A stretch of 64,000 bases of DNA from Firmicutes bacterium HGW-Firmicutes-2 (GCA_002841495.1 PGZV01000007.1:112516-176515); one strand, 5' to 3'; positions 1-9,437 are shown, counted from the first letter of the stretch. The notes: a model not told the origin generated them from the sequence alone. Translations and numbers: made by a program.

Positions 1-2114
1 ATAAGGACTTTAAAAGGATTCCGGTTACACGTGCCGGACAAGGGTATCCCGAACCATCACCCCATGATAAGTTTGTGCTGGATTCAGTTGTGCGTTATGT
101 GGGAGATGATGTGGCTGTTGTAGCTGCAGAAACTGAGGCCATTGCAACGAGAGCTCTTGAGTTGATTCGAGTTGACTACGAGATTCTTGAACCTGTTTTG
201 GATTTTGAGAAAGCTTATGAAAATGAAAGCATCATACATCCTGAACCTGAAATTCATGAAATGTTTCCAATAGGATTTGAACCAGAGAAAAATGTAGCAG
301 CGGCTTACCACATGGAAATAGGTTCAGTTGAAGCGGTTATGGATCAGTGCGACGTAACCGCGACGTCTTCTTATTATACCCAGGCTCAAGCTCACGTTAT
401 GATGGAACCTCATACTGCTAATGCTAGGTTGGATTTTCAAGATCGCTTGGTCATCTACTCATCCACCCAAACACCTTTCCACGCCAGAAGGATTGTTTCT
501 CAAGCCCTTGAAATTCCTATGAGTAAAATAAGGGTCATCAAACCCAGAATCGGAGGGGGTTTTGGTGGTAAACAATGTTTACATGGTGAATTTTTTGTAG
601 CAGCGGTGACCATGAAAACTAAAAAACCCTGCAAGCTTGTATATACCAGAAAAGAGGTATTCGAGTCCAGTTACTCAAGACATCCGATGCGTATTGATGT
701 CACCTTAGGTTCAACAAAAGAGGGAGAATTAAAAGCCCTTGATGTTCATGTTTTATCGGATACAGGTGCTTATGGTGAGCATGCTCTGACTGTATTTATG
801 GTCGCGGGTGCGAAAACATTACCACTATATAATAAAGTAGAAGCCGTTCGCTTTGGTGGTAGAGTTGTCTATACCAATCACACACCGGGTGGTGCTTTTA
901 GAGGTTATGGTGCTATACAAGGCAACTTTGCAGTGGAGTCTGCTGTTGACCAACTTTGTGAAAAACTAGGCGTGGACCCAATTGAATTTAGGAAAACAAA
1001 CATGATTGCTGAGGGCGAAACCTCACCGGTTTTTGCAAAAATGGGTGAAGGTACAGAAGGCACCGCCATGAATATGGATAGCTGCAAACTGGATTATTGT
1101 GTCGATCGAGGCATGGAACTCATTGGTTGGAAAGACAAATATCCAAGGAAATCCATCTCCAAAACAAAAGTAAGAAGTGTTGGTATGTGTCTTGCGATGC
1201 AAGGATCCGGCATACCGTATATTGATATGGGCTCAGCCATCATTAAGCTAAATGATACAGGTTTTTATAACTTAATGGTAGGTGCTACAGATATAGGCCA
1301 AGGCAGTGATACCATTTTGGCACAAATCGCGGCTGAGAGCTTAAAGACAACTGTGGATAAAGTGATCGTTTACTCATCAGATTCAGACTTAACACCCTTT
1401 GATACAGGTGCTTATGCTTCTAGTACAACCTATGTATCCGGTAATGCAGTTAAAAAAGCTGCAGATCAGATGTTAGAAATGATTGTAGAAGAAGGGGCAA
1501 AAGCCTTAGGCGTTAGACCGGAAGACATTCACTTTGATGGTGTTATCCTAAAAGTAAATGATACCGATACATCCATGACCTTGGAATCATTATCCAATAG
1601 ACTCTTTTATAATGAAGACCAAAAACAATTGGTAGCTGCTAATTCTTATGTAGGCACAAAATCACCACCTCCATTTATGGCAGGTTTTGCTGAAGTTGAA
1701 GTGGACATTGAAACAGGAGAATTCAAAGTATTGGATTATGTTGCCGTAGTGGATTGTGGCACCACCATCAATCCAAGCTTGGCAAAAGTTCAAGTAGAGG
1801 GTGGGATTCTTCAAGGATTAGGCATGGCCATGTTTGAAGAAGTTATTTACAATAAAAACGGCAGTCTAATTACCAATAACCTCATGAATTACAAAATACC
1901 AACCCGTAAAGAAGTCACAAACATACACGTTGAATTTGCGGACAGTTATGAAGCATCAGGACCCTATGGCGCCAAGTCTGTCGGTGAGATTGGTATTGAT
2001 ACACCACCTGCAGTCATTGCTAATGCCATATACAATGCTATAGGTGTTAGAATCAATAGCCTTCCTATTACTTCTGAAAAGGTTTGGGCAGCAATACATA
2101 ATAAAGAAAAATAA
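1..2114 (+). CDS. Xanthine dehydrogenase-family molybdenum-binding subunit, N-terminus outside window
   Basis: The frame is already open at base 3 and reads TRAGQGYPEPSP, so the gene starts upstream of the window. About 703 C-terminal residues are visible of a family usually around 750. Molybdopterin-binding motifs are present: GGGFGGKQ (bases 552-575), GGAFRGYG (near 890-912) and the C-terminal GAKSVGEIG, whose Glu (codon 1986-1988) aligns with the catalytic Glu of xanthine dehydrogenase. Known for the family: hydroxylation of purines or N-heterocycles at the Mo centre, with electrons leaving through separate 2Fe-2S and FAD subunits. Those partners are not adjacent here but lie at 8964-10282. 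Membership in a purine cluster suggests a purine substrate; which one is inference. It could equally be a selenium-dependent hydroxylase, which sequence alone cannot tell. Confidence 0.93.
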   Translation, partial: KDFKRIPVTRAGQGYPEPSPHDKFVLDSVVRYVGDDVAVVAAETEAIATRALELIRVDYEILEPVLDFEKAYENESIIHPEPEIHEMFPIGFEPEKNVAAAYHMEIGSVEAVMDQCDVTATSSYYTQAQAHVMMEPHTANARLDFQDRLVIYSSTQTPFHARRIVSQALEIPMSKIRVIKPRIGGGFGGKQCLHGEFFVAAVTMKTKKPCKLVYTRKEVFESSYSRHPMRIDVTLGSTKEGELKALDVHVLSDTGAYGEHALTVFMVAGAKTLPLYNKVEAVRFGGRVVYTNHTPGGAFRGYGAIQGNFAVESAVDQLCEKLGVDPIEFRKTNMIAEGETSPVFAKMGEGTEGTAMNMDSCKLDYCVDRGMELIGWKDKYPRKSISKTKVRSVGMCLAMQGSGIPYIDMGSAIIKLNDTGFYNLMVGATDIGQGSDTILAQIAAESLKTTVDKVIVYSSDSDLTPFDTGAYASSTTYVSGNAVKKAADQMLEMIVEEGAKALGVRPEDIHFDGVILKVNDTDTSMTLESLSNRLFYNEDQKQLVAANSYVGTKSPPPFMAGFAEVEVDIETGEFKVLDYVAVVDCGTTINPSLAKVQVEGGILQGLGMAMFEEVIYNKNGSLITNNLMNYKIPTRKEVTNIHVEFADSYEASGPYGAKSVGEIGIDTPPAVIANAIYNAIGVRINSLPITSEKVWAAIHNKEK

Positions 2115-2154
2115 CATTAAATAAGAAGTTTGGCAAAAAAGGAAGGAATAAATC

Positions 2155-2982
2155 ATGGACATATATGATGAAATCATAAAAATGAAGCAGACCAATGAAC
2201 CATGTATGACCGTGACGGTTGTTGAAAAAACAGGTGACGGCCCAGTGGAACTTGGCAAAAAAATGTTGGTCGGTGGTACAGGTAAGCGCGTGGGTACCGT
2301 CGGTGGTGGTGCTCTAGAGAATCGAGCCATAGAAACTTGCAAGGACTTAATTAAAGCGCGAAAAAGTCATTTGGAAAAATACCTTTTAAAAGAAGGTGAG
2401 ATTATTGGTCAAACAACCACATTGCCAATGACCTGTGGGGGTGTTGTAACACTTTTTTATGAGTATATCGGACATGGTGCCCATATTTACATTTTTGGTG
2501 CAGGCCATGTCAGTCAAGCACTCTGCCATGTTCTAAAGACCATGAACTTTTATGTGACCGTTGTTGATAACCGCCAAGAAGTCGTTGATCAATTTGTCGG
2601 TGGTGACGAAGTACATCATCATGATTTTGTGGACTTTATTGAAACACAAGGGCTAACAAAAGACGCCTATGTGGTCGTATGTACACCATCCCATAAGTAT
2701 GACTACCAGGTCATGCACAAAATCATTGAAAAACAATTAGAATTAAAATATGTAGGTATGCTTTGCTCAAAGAACAAACTGAAGGACTATTTAAAAAGAA
2801 CCTATGATAAATTTGGTGAAAACCTTGATCTATCCAACCATTATGCACCTACCGGTATTGATACCGGTGGTGGATCACCGGCAGAGATTGCTGTGTCCAT
2901 AAGTGCAGAAATATTGGCCGTATATTACAACAAAACGGGCAATAAACATATGCGAGATGCCTATATAACGAAAGAGAAATAG
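2155..2982 (+). CDS. xdhC: XdhC/CoxI-family molybdenum hydroxylase maturation factor
   Basis: 275 residues. The N-terminal XdhC domain carries GTVGGGALE (about 49-57). The second half is a Rossmann domain starting YIFGAGHVSQ (about 110-119) and ending GIDTGGGSPAEIA (about 241-253). Known role: XdhC-type proteins bind the molybdenum cofactor, promote its sulfuration and hand it to xanthine dehydrogenase; they are not subunits of the mature enzyme. It sits 40 bp after the Mo subunit with an AAGGAAGG ribosome site before ATG 2155, so it probably matures that enzyme and the second one at 6878. The usual late Gly-Ser-rich loop reads MLCSKNK here. A role in inserting a selenium-type cofactor is possible but not visible. 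Confidence 0.92.
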   Translation: MDIYDEIIKMKQTNEPCMTVTVVEKTGDGPVELGKKMLVGGTGKRVGTVGGGALENRAIETCKDLIKARKSHLEKYLLKEGEIIGQTTTLPMTCGGVVTLFYEYIGHGAHIYIFGAGHVSQALCHVLKTMNFYVTVVDNRQEVVDQFVGGDEVHHHDFVDFIETQGLTKDAYVVVCTPSHKYDYQVMHKIIEKQLELKYVGMLCSKNKLKDYLKRTYDKFGENLDLSNHYAPTGIDTGGGSPAEIAVSISAEILAVYYNKTGNKHMRDAYITKEK

Positions 2983-3000
2983 GTAGAGAAGGAGATTAAT

Positions 3001-4305
3001 ATGTATGATTTGGCAATATTAAACGGACAACTTTATATAGAGGGAAGTCTTGTAAAGCAACATCTCTATATCAATGGGGATCATATTGTTGCCATAAGTG
3101 ATGAGGTGCATCAAGCGAGAGAAGTTTATGATGCTACCGATAGGTGGGTTATGCCCGGGTTGATTGACCCTCATGTTCATTTTGAGTTGGACTGTGGTAA
3201 ATATACATCTTCAGATGATTTTTACACAGGATCGATAGCTGCGGCTTATGGTGGCATTACTACGGTAATCGACTTCCTTGATCCCATATCCAGCGAAAAA
3301 GAATTAGAAAAGGCCTTCAATGACCGAAATCAGCTCGCTGGTAAATCCATGATTGACTATAGGTTCCATGTAACCGTGAAAGATCCTGTGAATGAAGTCG
3401 TGCCTATAGTTAAAACAATGAAGAAATTAGGGTTAAACAGCATAAAAATTTTTACAACTTATTCAGACTCAGGCAGACGGACTTATGACGGTGAAATTGT
3501 AGAGTTATTACAACTTTCTCATAAGGAAGAATTTATCGTGTTAGCGCATATAGAAAAAGATGACAGTATTACCATGGAACCAAGTTATACTGCAGGTGAC
3601 TTACCTATAAGTAGGCCGGAGATGGCTGAAACAGAAGAAGCCTTAAAACTAGCGACCTTAGCAAAAGAAACGAATGGCCATTTATATATGGTTCATGTTA
3701 GCAGCGGCAATACTTTAGAGGCTTTGGTAAAAGCGTTTCCTGAGATACTGGGGGAAAACCTTTATCTGGAAAGTTGTCCTCACTACTTTGAATTTAATGA
3801 AGAGCGGTTTGAAGGTAGCCAAGGACATCTTTATACCATGGCCCCACCACTGCGGAGTGAAGCCTCTAGAGAAAAACTCATTAATGGTTTTGATTATTTG
3901 CATACAATTGCTACGGATCACTGTCCTTTTACAGCCCAAGAAAAAAAACAAAAACATCTTTTGGGAATGCCTTTGGGTATCGGCGGTGTTGAACATAGTT
4001 TTAGTTTGATGGCGACCAGATACGGCATAAAAGCCATTGATAAAATGAGTACAATGCCGGCTAAAATATTCGGTCTCTATCCTAAAAAGGGAAGTCTGGA
4101 TGTGGGATCAGATGCTGATATTGCTATCTACAACCCTAATATAACCAACAAGATTGAGGCGGATCATTCAAAAGCCGGTTATACCGTTTATAAAGATCTA
4201 GAAGTTAGTGGTCAGATAGAAACCACACTATGCAAAGGCCAATTTATTATCAAGAATAATGCCCTAGTCATAGGAAGTGTAGGCCACTTCATGGATATAA
4301 GTTAA
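3001..4305 (+). CDS. hyuA: Dihydropyrimidinase/D-hydantoinase-like amidohydrolase
   Basis: 434 residues, a cyclic-amide hydrolase of the amidohydrolase superfamily. Metal ligands can be placed: H58 and H60 in DPHVHF, Lys149 in SIKIFTT as the likely carboxylated lysine, H183 in LAHIEK, H232 in VHVSS and D306 in ATDHCPF. APPLR at about 281-285 is also typical of hydantoinases. In E. coli and gut Clostridia a hyuA/ygeZ homologue belongs to the anaerobic purine cluster, where it is expected to open a ring amide of a reduced purine or hydantoin intermediate; the precise substrate is inference. Ribosome site AAGGAG precedes ATG 3001, and the gene starts 18 bp after xdhC. A hairpin repeat separates it from ssnA downstream. 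Confidence 0.92.
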   Translation: MYDLAILNGQLYIEGSLVKQHLYINGDHIVAISDEVHQAREVYDATDRWVMPGLIDPHVHFELDCGKYTSSDDFYTGSIAAAYGGITTVIDFLDPISSEKELEKAFNDRNQLAGKSMIDYRFHVTVKDPVNEVVPIVKTMKKLGLNSIKIFTTYSDSGRRTYDGEIVELLQLSHKEEFIVLAHIEKDDSITMEPSYTAGDLPISRPEMAETEEALKLATLAKETNGHLYMVHVSSGNTLEALVKAFPEILGENLYLESCPHYFEFNEERFEGSQGHLYTMAPPLRSEASREKLINGFDYLHTIATDHCPFTAQEKKQKHLLGMPLGIGGVEHSFSLMATRYGIKAIDKMSTMPAKIFGLYPKKGSLDVGSDADIAIYNPNITNKIEADHSKAGYTVYKDLEVSGQIETTLCKGQFIIKNNALVIGSVGHFMDIS

Positions 4306-4306
4306 A

Positions 4307-4403
4307 GTGTCAAAACTATATAGTTGAACTTACCCTACAACATATAGTTACGAACGTATTAACGTAATCTATATGTTGTGGGGTTAGAGAAACTTTAGTA
4401 TTG
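4307..4403 (+). repeat. Dispersed hairpin element, copy A (inside the purine operon)
   Basis: About 95 bp beginning two bases after the hyuA stop. Left end is GTCAAAACTATATAGTTGA. The centre folds as CCCTACAACATATAG pairing with CTATATGTTGTGGGG, then TTACG with CGTAA, around the loop AACGTATTAA. Related copies, with different arm sequences but the same loop and ends, are at 35765-35863 and 35865-35961 (reverse) and 63936-64000 (forward). It would be transcribed between hyuA and ssnA. No open frame. I do not recognise the family. Confidence 0.8.
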
Positions 4404-4437
4404 CCGCTTTAACTGTTAAAGTTAGGAGGGTGACCCC

Positions 4438-5727
4438 ATGATTGCACTGACCCATGTCAATTATTATGATTTTAAGACCTATGCCAAAGATCAATATATT
4501 ATTTTTGATGATAAAATAATTGAGGTTGGGCCTATGGCGAACTTTGTGAATGAGGACTATGAAATAATAGAAGGCAAAGATCAATTGGTTATGCCGGGTT
4601 TGATTAATGGTCACCATCATATTTACTCAACTTTTGCAAGAGGCTTAGCATTGCCTTTTGACCCTGAGAATTTTCAAGAAATATTGGATCAATTATGGTG
4701 GAAGCTGGATGGTAGCCAAGATCTGGACAATGTGTATTATTCCGGAATTGTAAGTGGTGTTGAAGGCGTCAAAAACGGTATCACGACAATCATTGACCAT
4801 CATGCCAGTGGCCTAGATATTAAAGGCTCGTTGGAAACCTTAAAAAAGGCCATATGTGATGAAGTCGGTCAAAGGGGTATATTCTGCTTTGAAAGTAGCG
4901 ACCGTTTTGATATAGACGCCTGCATTGAAGAGAATCTAAGCTTTGCTAAGAAATATCAGACGACTAAAACAGCAGGCTTATTTGGTCTTCATGCGGCTAT
5001 GTCCTTATCAGAGGAAAGTCTTACTAAGATTTCAAAAGTCATTGATGATATACCAATCCATATACATGTAGCTGAAAGTCATATGGACGAAGACTTAAGT
5101 TTGGAGCGATATGGTGAACGGATTATCCATAGACTGGATCGACACCAACTCTTAAACAAAAACAGTCTTTTGGTTCACTGTCTTTACATTGATGATGGGG
5201 AAGCAGATATTATTAGTAGAAGCAAATGTACAGTAGCCCTGAATGCTACATCAAATATGAACAATGGTGTAGGCTTACCGGACCATAAACTTTTTAAAAG
5301 AGCAGGCATACCGGTAATTATCGGTAATGACGGAATAGGAAGTGGCATAACGCCGGAATGGCTTAACTTAAATTTTGCCATGCATCATAGGGATTTGACA
5401 CCGGTTGAATTTGGTTTGGGTCAAGTCCTGGAAATGGTCAATCAAACATATGTATATGCATCAAGCATTCTAGGTTGCAAGCTTGGACGGATTGGGCCAG
5501 GTTATGAAGCTGATTTGTTGATGATACCGTATATTCCGCCTACACCTATGAATAAGGATAATGCCTTTGGTCATGTATGTTTTGGATTGGCAAATAACTT
5601 TAACCCAAGCCATGTTTGGTGTGGTGGTAAGAAGGTCTTAGATCATTATAAGATCAAGGACAATCTTATGGACACTTATAGAGAAGCATCAAAGTCAGCT
5701 AGGCAATTGTGGGATAGAATACAATAA
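4438..5727 (+). CDS. ssnA: SsnA-family putative aminohydrolase
   Basis: 429 residues, amidohydrolase superfamily close to the guanine deaminase/chlorohydrolase branch. MPGLINGHHHIYSTFARG (52-69) is the SsnA signature. Predicted metal and catalytic residues are H59, H61, H185 (GLHAAMSL), H210 (HIHVAES) and D298 (GNDGIGSG). SsnA homologues are constant members of the selenium-linked anaerobic purine cluster and are thought to hydrolyse a C-N bond of a purine-derived intermediate; the exact reaction is not established from sequence. A strong AGGAGGGTG site lies just before ATG 4438. The 132-bp gap from hyuA is mostly the hairpin repeat, so operon membership is likely but read-through past the hairpin is assumed. 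Confidence 0.92.
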   Translation: MIALTHVNYYDFKTYAKDQYIIFDDKIIEVGPMANFVNEDYEIIEGKDQLVMPGLINGHHHIYSTFARGLALPFDPENFQEILDQLWWKLDGSQDLDNVYYSGIVSGVEGVKNGITTIIDHHASGLDIKGSLETLKKAICDEVGQRGIFCFESSDRFDIDACIEENLSFAKKYQTTKTAGLFGLHAAMSLSEESLTKISKVIDDIPIHIHVAESHMDEDLSLERYGERIIHRLDRHQLLNKNSLLVHCLYIDDGEADIISRSKCTVALNATSNMNNGVGLPDHKLFKRAGIPVIIGNDGIGSGITPEWLNLNFAMHHRDLTPVEFGLGQVLEMVNQTYVYASSILGCKLGRIGPGYEADLLMIPYIPPTPMNKDNAFGHVCFGLANNFNPSHVWCGGKKVLDHYKIKDNLMDTYREASKSARQLWDRIQ

Positions 5728-5778
5728 AGATGATAAAGGCATAAGTTAAGAGGTATAAAATAAAAAGGGGGTAATACC

Positions 5779-6858
5779 ATGAAATTAGATATAAGTTTTG
5801 ATGGGTTAACATTAAAAAACCCGTTAATGCCGGCATCGGGTCCTTTGGTAGGAGATCTTGAAAAGTTGAACTTCATTCGAGATGAAGGTGTAGGTGCTGT
5901 TGTTACCAAAACCATTTCATCAAAAGCAGCCGTCGTACCCAGACCTTGTATTTATGGTGATCGGTATTTTGTTATGAATTCTGAGCTTTGGTCAGAACAT
6001 AGCAAAGAAATGTGGCTTGAAGAAATATTACCGAATTATGATAAAGCAGGTGCACCTTTAATTATTTCGGTAGGGTACACCAAAGAAGATATGGCACTTT
6101 TGATACCTTTACTAGACCCTTACGCAGATGCATTTGAGATATCTACCCATTATGTAGGCAAGGATTTATCGGTGATCAGGGATACAGTACGCACCATCAG
6201 AGCCCATACAACAAAACCTATCTATATGAAAGTCAGCCCTCACATGGATGATCCGGTTGCCTTTGCTAGAGCAGTTAGAGAAGCCGGTGCCAGCGGTATC
6301 GCCGCTATTAATTCCCTTGGCCCGACGATGAAAATTGATTTGAAATCTAGAGAAATTATTTATGGTGGTGAAAGTGGTTTTGTTTGGACGTCCGGTCCCG
6401 CCATTAAGAACCTGGCTTTGGCAACAGTTTATAAGATTAAGCAAGCTATGCCGGATTTTACCGTTATTGGTGTTGGCGGCGTTTCTAGTGCCGATGATGT
6501 TATAGAATTCCTATTAGCAGGTGCCAGTGGTGTTCAGATGTTGTCAGCAGCGTTATTAAAAGGCAAGGATCTATACAGCAAAATTATAGAAGATCTACCA
6601 AAAGCACTTGAAAAATATGGTTTTTCTTCTATTGAAGAAGTCACCAGGGTTGGACTTACCAAGACAATTAGCTATGAACCGGTTGTACCAAGTGTGGATA
6701 CGCAACTTTGTACCCAGTGTATGCTATGTGTGAAGATTTGTCCGTATTTTGCAATCCGTTTTGAGACGCAGATTCTATTTGATCAGGAAAAATGTTTCGG
6801 TTGTCATTTATGTGTCAGTAAATGCCCGGTAAAAGCCATATATCTAGAAGACAAGTAA
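5779..6858 (+). CDS. Dihydroorotate dehydrogenase/PreA-like flavoprotein with C-terminal 2x[4Fe-4S] ferredoxin domain
   Basis: 359 residues. Residues 1-300 form an FMN-type TIM barrel like dihydroorotate dehydrogenase and the dihydropyrimidine dehydrogenase subunit PreA: NPLMPASGP near 14-22, MKVSPHMDD in the middle and a GVGGVSSADD phosphate loop. The last 49 residues hold two [4Fe-4S] motifs with Cys at 311, 314, 317, 321 and 339, 342, 345, 349. Known relatives reduce or oxidise a C=C bond of a pyrimidine ring using electrons passed over Fe-S clusters. In this cluster it is a candidate for reducing a purine ring or imidazolone intermediate, a role E. coli may give to the larger YgfK. No PreT-like NADPH subunit is adjacent, so its electron donor is unknown. 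RBS AAAGGGGG precedes ATG 5779. Confidence 0.88.
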   Translation: MKLDISFDGLTLKNPLMPASGPLVGDLEKLNFIRDEGVGAVVTKTISSKAAVVPRPCIYGDRYFVMNSELWSEHSKEMWLEEILPNYDKAGAPLIISVGYTKEDMALLIPLLDPYADAFEISTHYVGKDLSVIRDTVRTIRAHTTKPIYMKVSPHMDDPVAFARAVREAGASGIAAINSLGPTMKIDLKSREIIYGGESGFVWTSGPAIKNLALATVYKIKQAMPDFTVIGVGGVSSADDVIEFLLAGASGVQMLSAALLKGKDLYSKIIEDLPKALEKYGFSSIEEVTRVGLTKTISYEPVVPSVDTQLCTQCMLCVKICPYFAIRFETQILFDQEKCFGCHLCVSKCPVKAIYLEDK

Positions 6859-6877
6859 AAATATAACTGGAGGTGGT

Positions 6878-8971
6878 ATGGTGTTAGACATTAGCAAGTC
6901 CATTAATAAGGTGGACAATTTTGAGAAAATAACAGGTACAGCCAAATATATTGACGATATCAAGCCGGAAGGGTGCCTCTATGCAAAAACGTTAAGGGCA
7001 ACCATTTCAAGGGGTCGCATTGTTTCAAGAAAATATCCGGACATGCCCGAGGGATATGCTATTGTTGATTATCAAGACATTAGCGGTCAAAATATTGTAA
7101 AAATCATTTTTGATGATATGCCGGTTTTTGTTGAAGAGACCGTCAATTATTTTGGTGAACCTATTTTATTGGTGGTCGGTGAAGATAAAGCCACTATTAT
7201 GAGTTTGATGCATCAGATTAGCATTCAATATGAAACAGAAGAACCGGTTTATGATTATGTAGACAGTAAAATTCATAAAAGTTATATCAAAGGCCAAGGT
7301 GAAGCTGTTTTTGATAAGGCTTATAAGATTATTGAACATACCTATGAGACAGGTTATCAAGAGCATGTTTACATAGAGCCACAAGGTGTCATTGCTTTAT
7401 ATGAACCGGATAAGATTTCTCTTATTGGTTCTATTCAATGTCCTTATTATGTTAAGAACGCGCTTATGAGTGTATTGGATTGTAATGAAGATGAAGTTAG
7501 GGTGGAACAAGCGACAACAGGTGGTGCTTTTGGCGGGAAAGAAGAGTTTCCGTCTTTAATAGCCTGTCAGGTAGTCGTAGCTGCTAAGAAGATGAAAAAG
7601 CCGATTAAGCTCATCTATGGTAGAGAAGAAGATATGGCTTATACAACAAAACGTCACCCTGCAAAGATTAAGATTGAAGCTGCCATTTCAAAAGAACATG
7701 AGATTCTAGGGCTTCGAACACATGTTGGTTTAGATGGTGGCGCTTATATAGGCCTATCAGGTGTTGTTTTATTAAGAGCTATGATTGCGGCAACCGGCGC
7801 CTATACCATTGATAACCTATGTGTGTCAGGCGATGTTTATATAACCAATACAGTACCAACAGGTGCTTTTAGAGGCTTTGGCGCACCACAGATGATTTTT
7901 GCCGTAGAAATGATGATCCATCATATTGCAAAAGAACTAAAAGAAGATGCCTACAAATTAAGAATGAAATATTTGGCAAAGACAGGTGATGTAACATCTA
8001 CCAGTGGTCATTTTATTGAACCCATTATTATGGAAAATATGATTCAAAAGGCGATGCTGATGTCTGACTATGAAGCCAAAATAAAAAAATACAGTCATGA
8101 CAATATGAATAAAGGTATTGGTATGAGTTGGTTTCTTCACGGATGTGGGTTTACAGGTAGTGGTGAGCAAGTTCATATCAAAGCAATCGTACGACTGAAA
8201 AAAGATGAATCCAATAGGGTGCATATATTGGTTGCCAGCACAGATATGGGCCAAGGTATTAAAACAACCTTTAGAAAACTGGTCGCTCACAAACTGAATA
8301 TACCCATGGAGCAAGTCATCTTTGAGAATCCGGATACGGATAAAGTGCCTGACTCCGGCCCCACAGTGGCATCCCGTACCATGATGATTGTGGGTGGTTT
8401 GTTGGCAAAAGCGGCAGATCAGCTTAAGCAACAATGGAAAGATCAAGAAGAAGTGATGGTTGAAGAACGATATAAACAGCCGGAACACATAAGGTGGGAT
8501 GATGAGACTTTACAAGGTGATGCGTACCCGGCGTATTCATGGGGCATAAATGTTGTTGAGGTCGAAGTGGACCCGGTTACCTTTGAAGTGACCTTACTTG
8601 GTGTTTGGTCGGTTTATGATGTGGGTAAAGCCATTGATGAACAGGTTATTCTTGGACAGGCAGATGGCGGTTTACTACAAGGTATTAGCTACGGCATGCT
8701 TGAAGTGATGAAAAACAAAGACGGACGGATACAACAAAAAACCGTAACGGATTATATCATACCTACAGCCAAAGATACGGTATTTATGGAAACGGAACTG
8801 ATGGACAACCCTTATGCGCTTGGTCCTTATGGTGCAAAAGGTGCTGGTGAGCTCACTTTAATTGGTGGTGCACCTGCTGTTGCTCTGGCGATAGAAAATG
8901 CAATTGGTAAGCATGTAACTCAGATACCTGTGGTACCGGAATACATTATGGAGTTGATGAAAAATGGTTGA
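6878..8971 (+). CDS. Second xanthine dehydrogenase-family molybdenum-binding subunit (XdhD-like)
   Basis: 697 residues. Motifs TGGAFGGKEEF, GAFRGFGAPQ and C-terminal GAKGAGELTLIGG give the molybdopterin-binding fold and catalytic Glu. It is a paralogue of the subunit ending at 2114, but unlike it is followed directly by 2Fe-2S and FAD genes, so 6878-10282 encodes a complete three-subunit hydroxylase. The start is ambiguous: GGAGGT (6869-6874) is followed by ATG 6878, GTG 6881 and TTG 6884 in one frame, and spacing favours one of the latter two. It overlaps the next gene by 8 bp, indicating translational coupling. Likely substrate is hypoxanthine, xanthine or another oxopurine; this is inferred from context. 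Confidence 0.92.
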   Translation: MVLDISKSINKVDNFEKITGTAKYIDDIKPEGCLYAKTLRATISRGRIVSRKYPDMPEGYAIVDYQDISGQNIVKIIFDDMPVFVEETVNYFGEPILLVVGEDKATIMSLMHQISIQYETEEPVYDYVDSKIHKSYIKGQGEAVFDKAYKIIEHTYETGYQEHVYIEPQGVIALYEPDKISLIGSIQCPYYVKNALMSVLDCNEDEVRVEQATTGGAFGGKEEFPSLIACQVVVAAKKMKKPIKLIYGREEDMAYTTKRHPAKIKIEAAISKEHEILGLRTHVGLDGGAYIGLSGVVLLRAMIAATGAYTIDNLCVSGDVYITNTVPTGAFRGFGAPQMIFAVEMMIHHIAKELKEDAYKLRMKYLAKTGDVTSTSGHFIEPIIMENMIQKAMLMSDYEAKIKKYSHDNMNKGIGMSWFLHGCGFTGSGEQVHIKAIVRLKKDESNRVHILVASTDMGQGIKTTFRKLVAHKLNIPMEQVIFENPDTDKVPDSGPTVASRTMMIVGGLLAKAADQLKQQWKDQEEVMVEERYKQPEHIRWDDETLQGDAYPAYSWGINVVEVEVDPVTFEVTLLGVWSVYDVGKAIDEQVILGQADGGLLQGISYGMLEVMKNKDGRIQQKTVTDYIIPTAKDTVFMETELMDNPYALGPYGAKGAGELTLIGGAPAVALAIENAIGKHVTQIPVVPEYIMELMKNG

Positions 8972-9437
8972 AGTAAGATTTGAATTAAACGGAGAAACAG
9001 TTATCACAAAAGATGATCCGACAAAAAGACTATTAGATGTTATAAGGACAAGCTTTGGCCTGACCGGTCCGAAAGAAGGCTGTGGCGAAGGAGAATGTGG
9101 TGGATGTGCTGTACTCATAGATCATAAAATAATGAATGCCTGTATAACGCCTCTTGGCAATGTTCATGGAAAATCCGTGGTGACCATCGAGGCATTTGCC
9201 AAAACTCAAAGAGGACAGACCATTAGAAAAGCATTTGAAACCCATGGTGCTGTTCAATGCGGCATATGTACACCAGGTATGGTCATAGCTACAGAATCCT
9301 TACTCCATGCCAATCCTCATCCAACTGAGGCTGAGATCAGAGAAGGTTTGTCCGGTAATTTATGCCGCTGTACAGGCTATAATATGATTGTCAAAGCCAT
9401 TTTATCCTTAGTTGAAAAGGAGGGATCTTTGTGGTAA
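8964..9437 (+). CDS. 2Fe-2S subunit of molybdenum hydroxylase
   Basis: 157 residues, the normal size for the small iron-sulfur subunit. The plant-type ferredoxin cluster is bound by C40, C45, C48 and C60 (GCGEGECGGC...NAC). The second, helical-domain cluster is bound by C99, C102, C134 and C136 (QCGICTPG and LCRCTGY). It carries electrons from the Mo centre to FAD. The start codon lies inside the end of the Mo-subunit gene (8-bp overlap) and its own end overlaps the FAD-subunit gene by 7 bp, so the three are translated as a tightly coupled set. It may also serve the orphan Mo subunit that ends at 2114, since no other small subunit is visible. Confidence 0.95.
   Translation: MVEVRFELNGETVITKDDPTKRLLDVIRTSFGLTGPKEGCGEGECGGCAVLIDHKIMNACITPLGNVHGKSVVTIEAFAKTQRGQTIRKAFETHGAVQCGICTPGMVIATESLLHANPHPTEAEIREGLSGNLCRCTGYNMIVKAILSLVEKEGSLW

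Noticed and set aside
7958..8488. Minus-strand frame of 176 codons inside the second Mo subunit
   Set aside because: Antisense to a clear full-length enzyme, His/Phe-rich composition typical of a shadow frame, no ribosome site.
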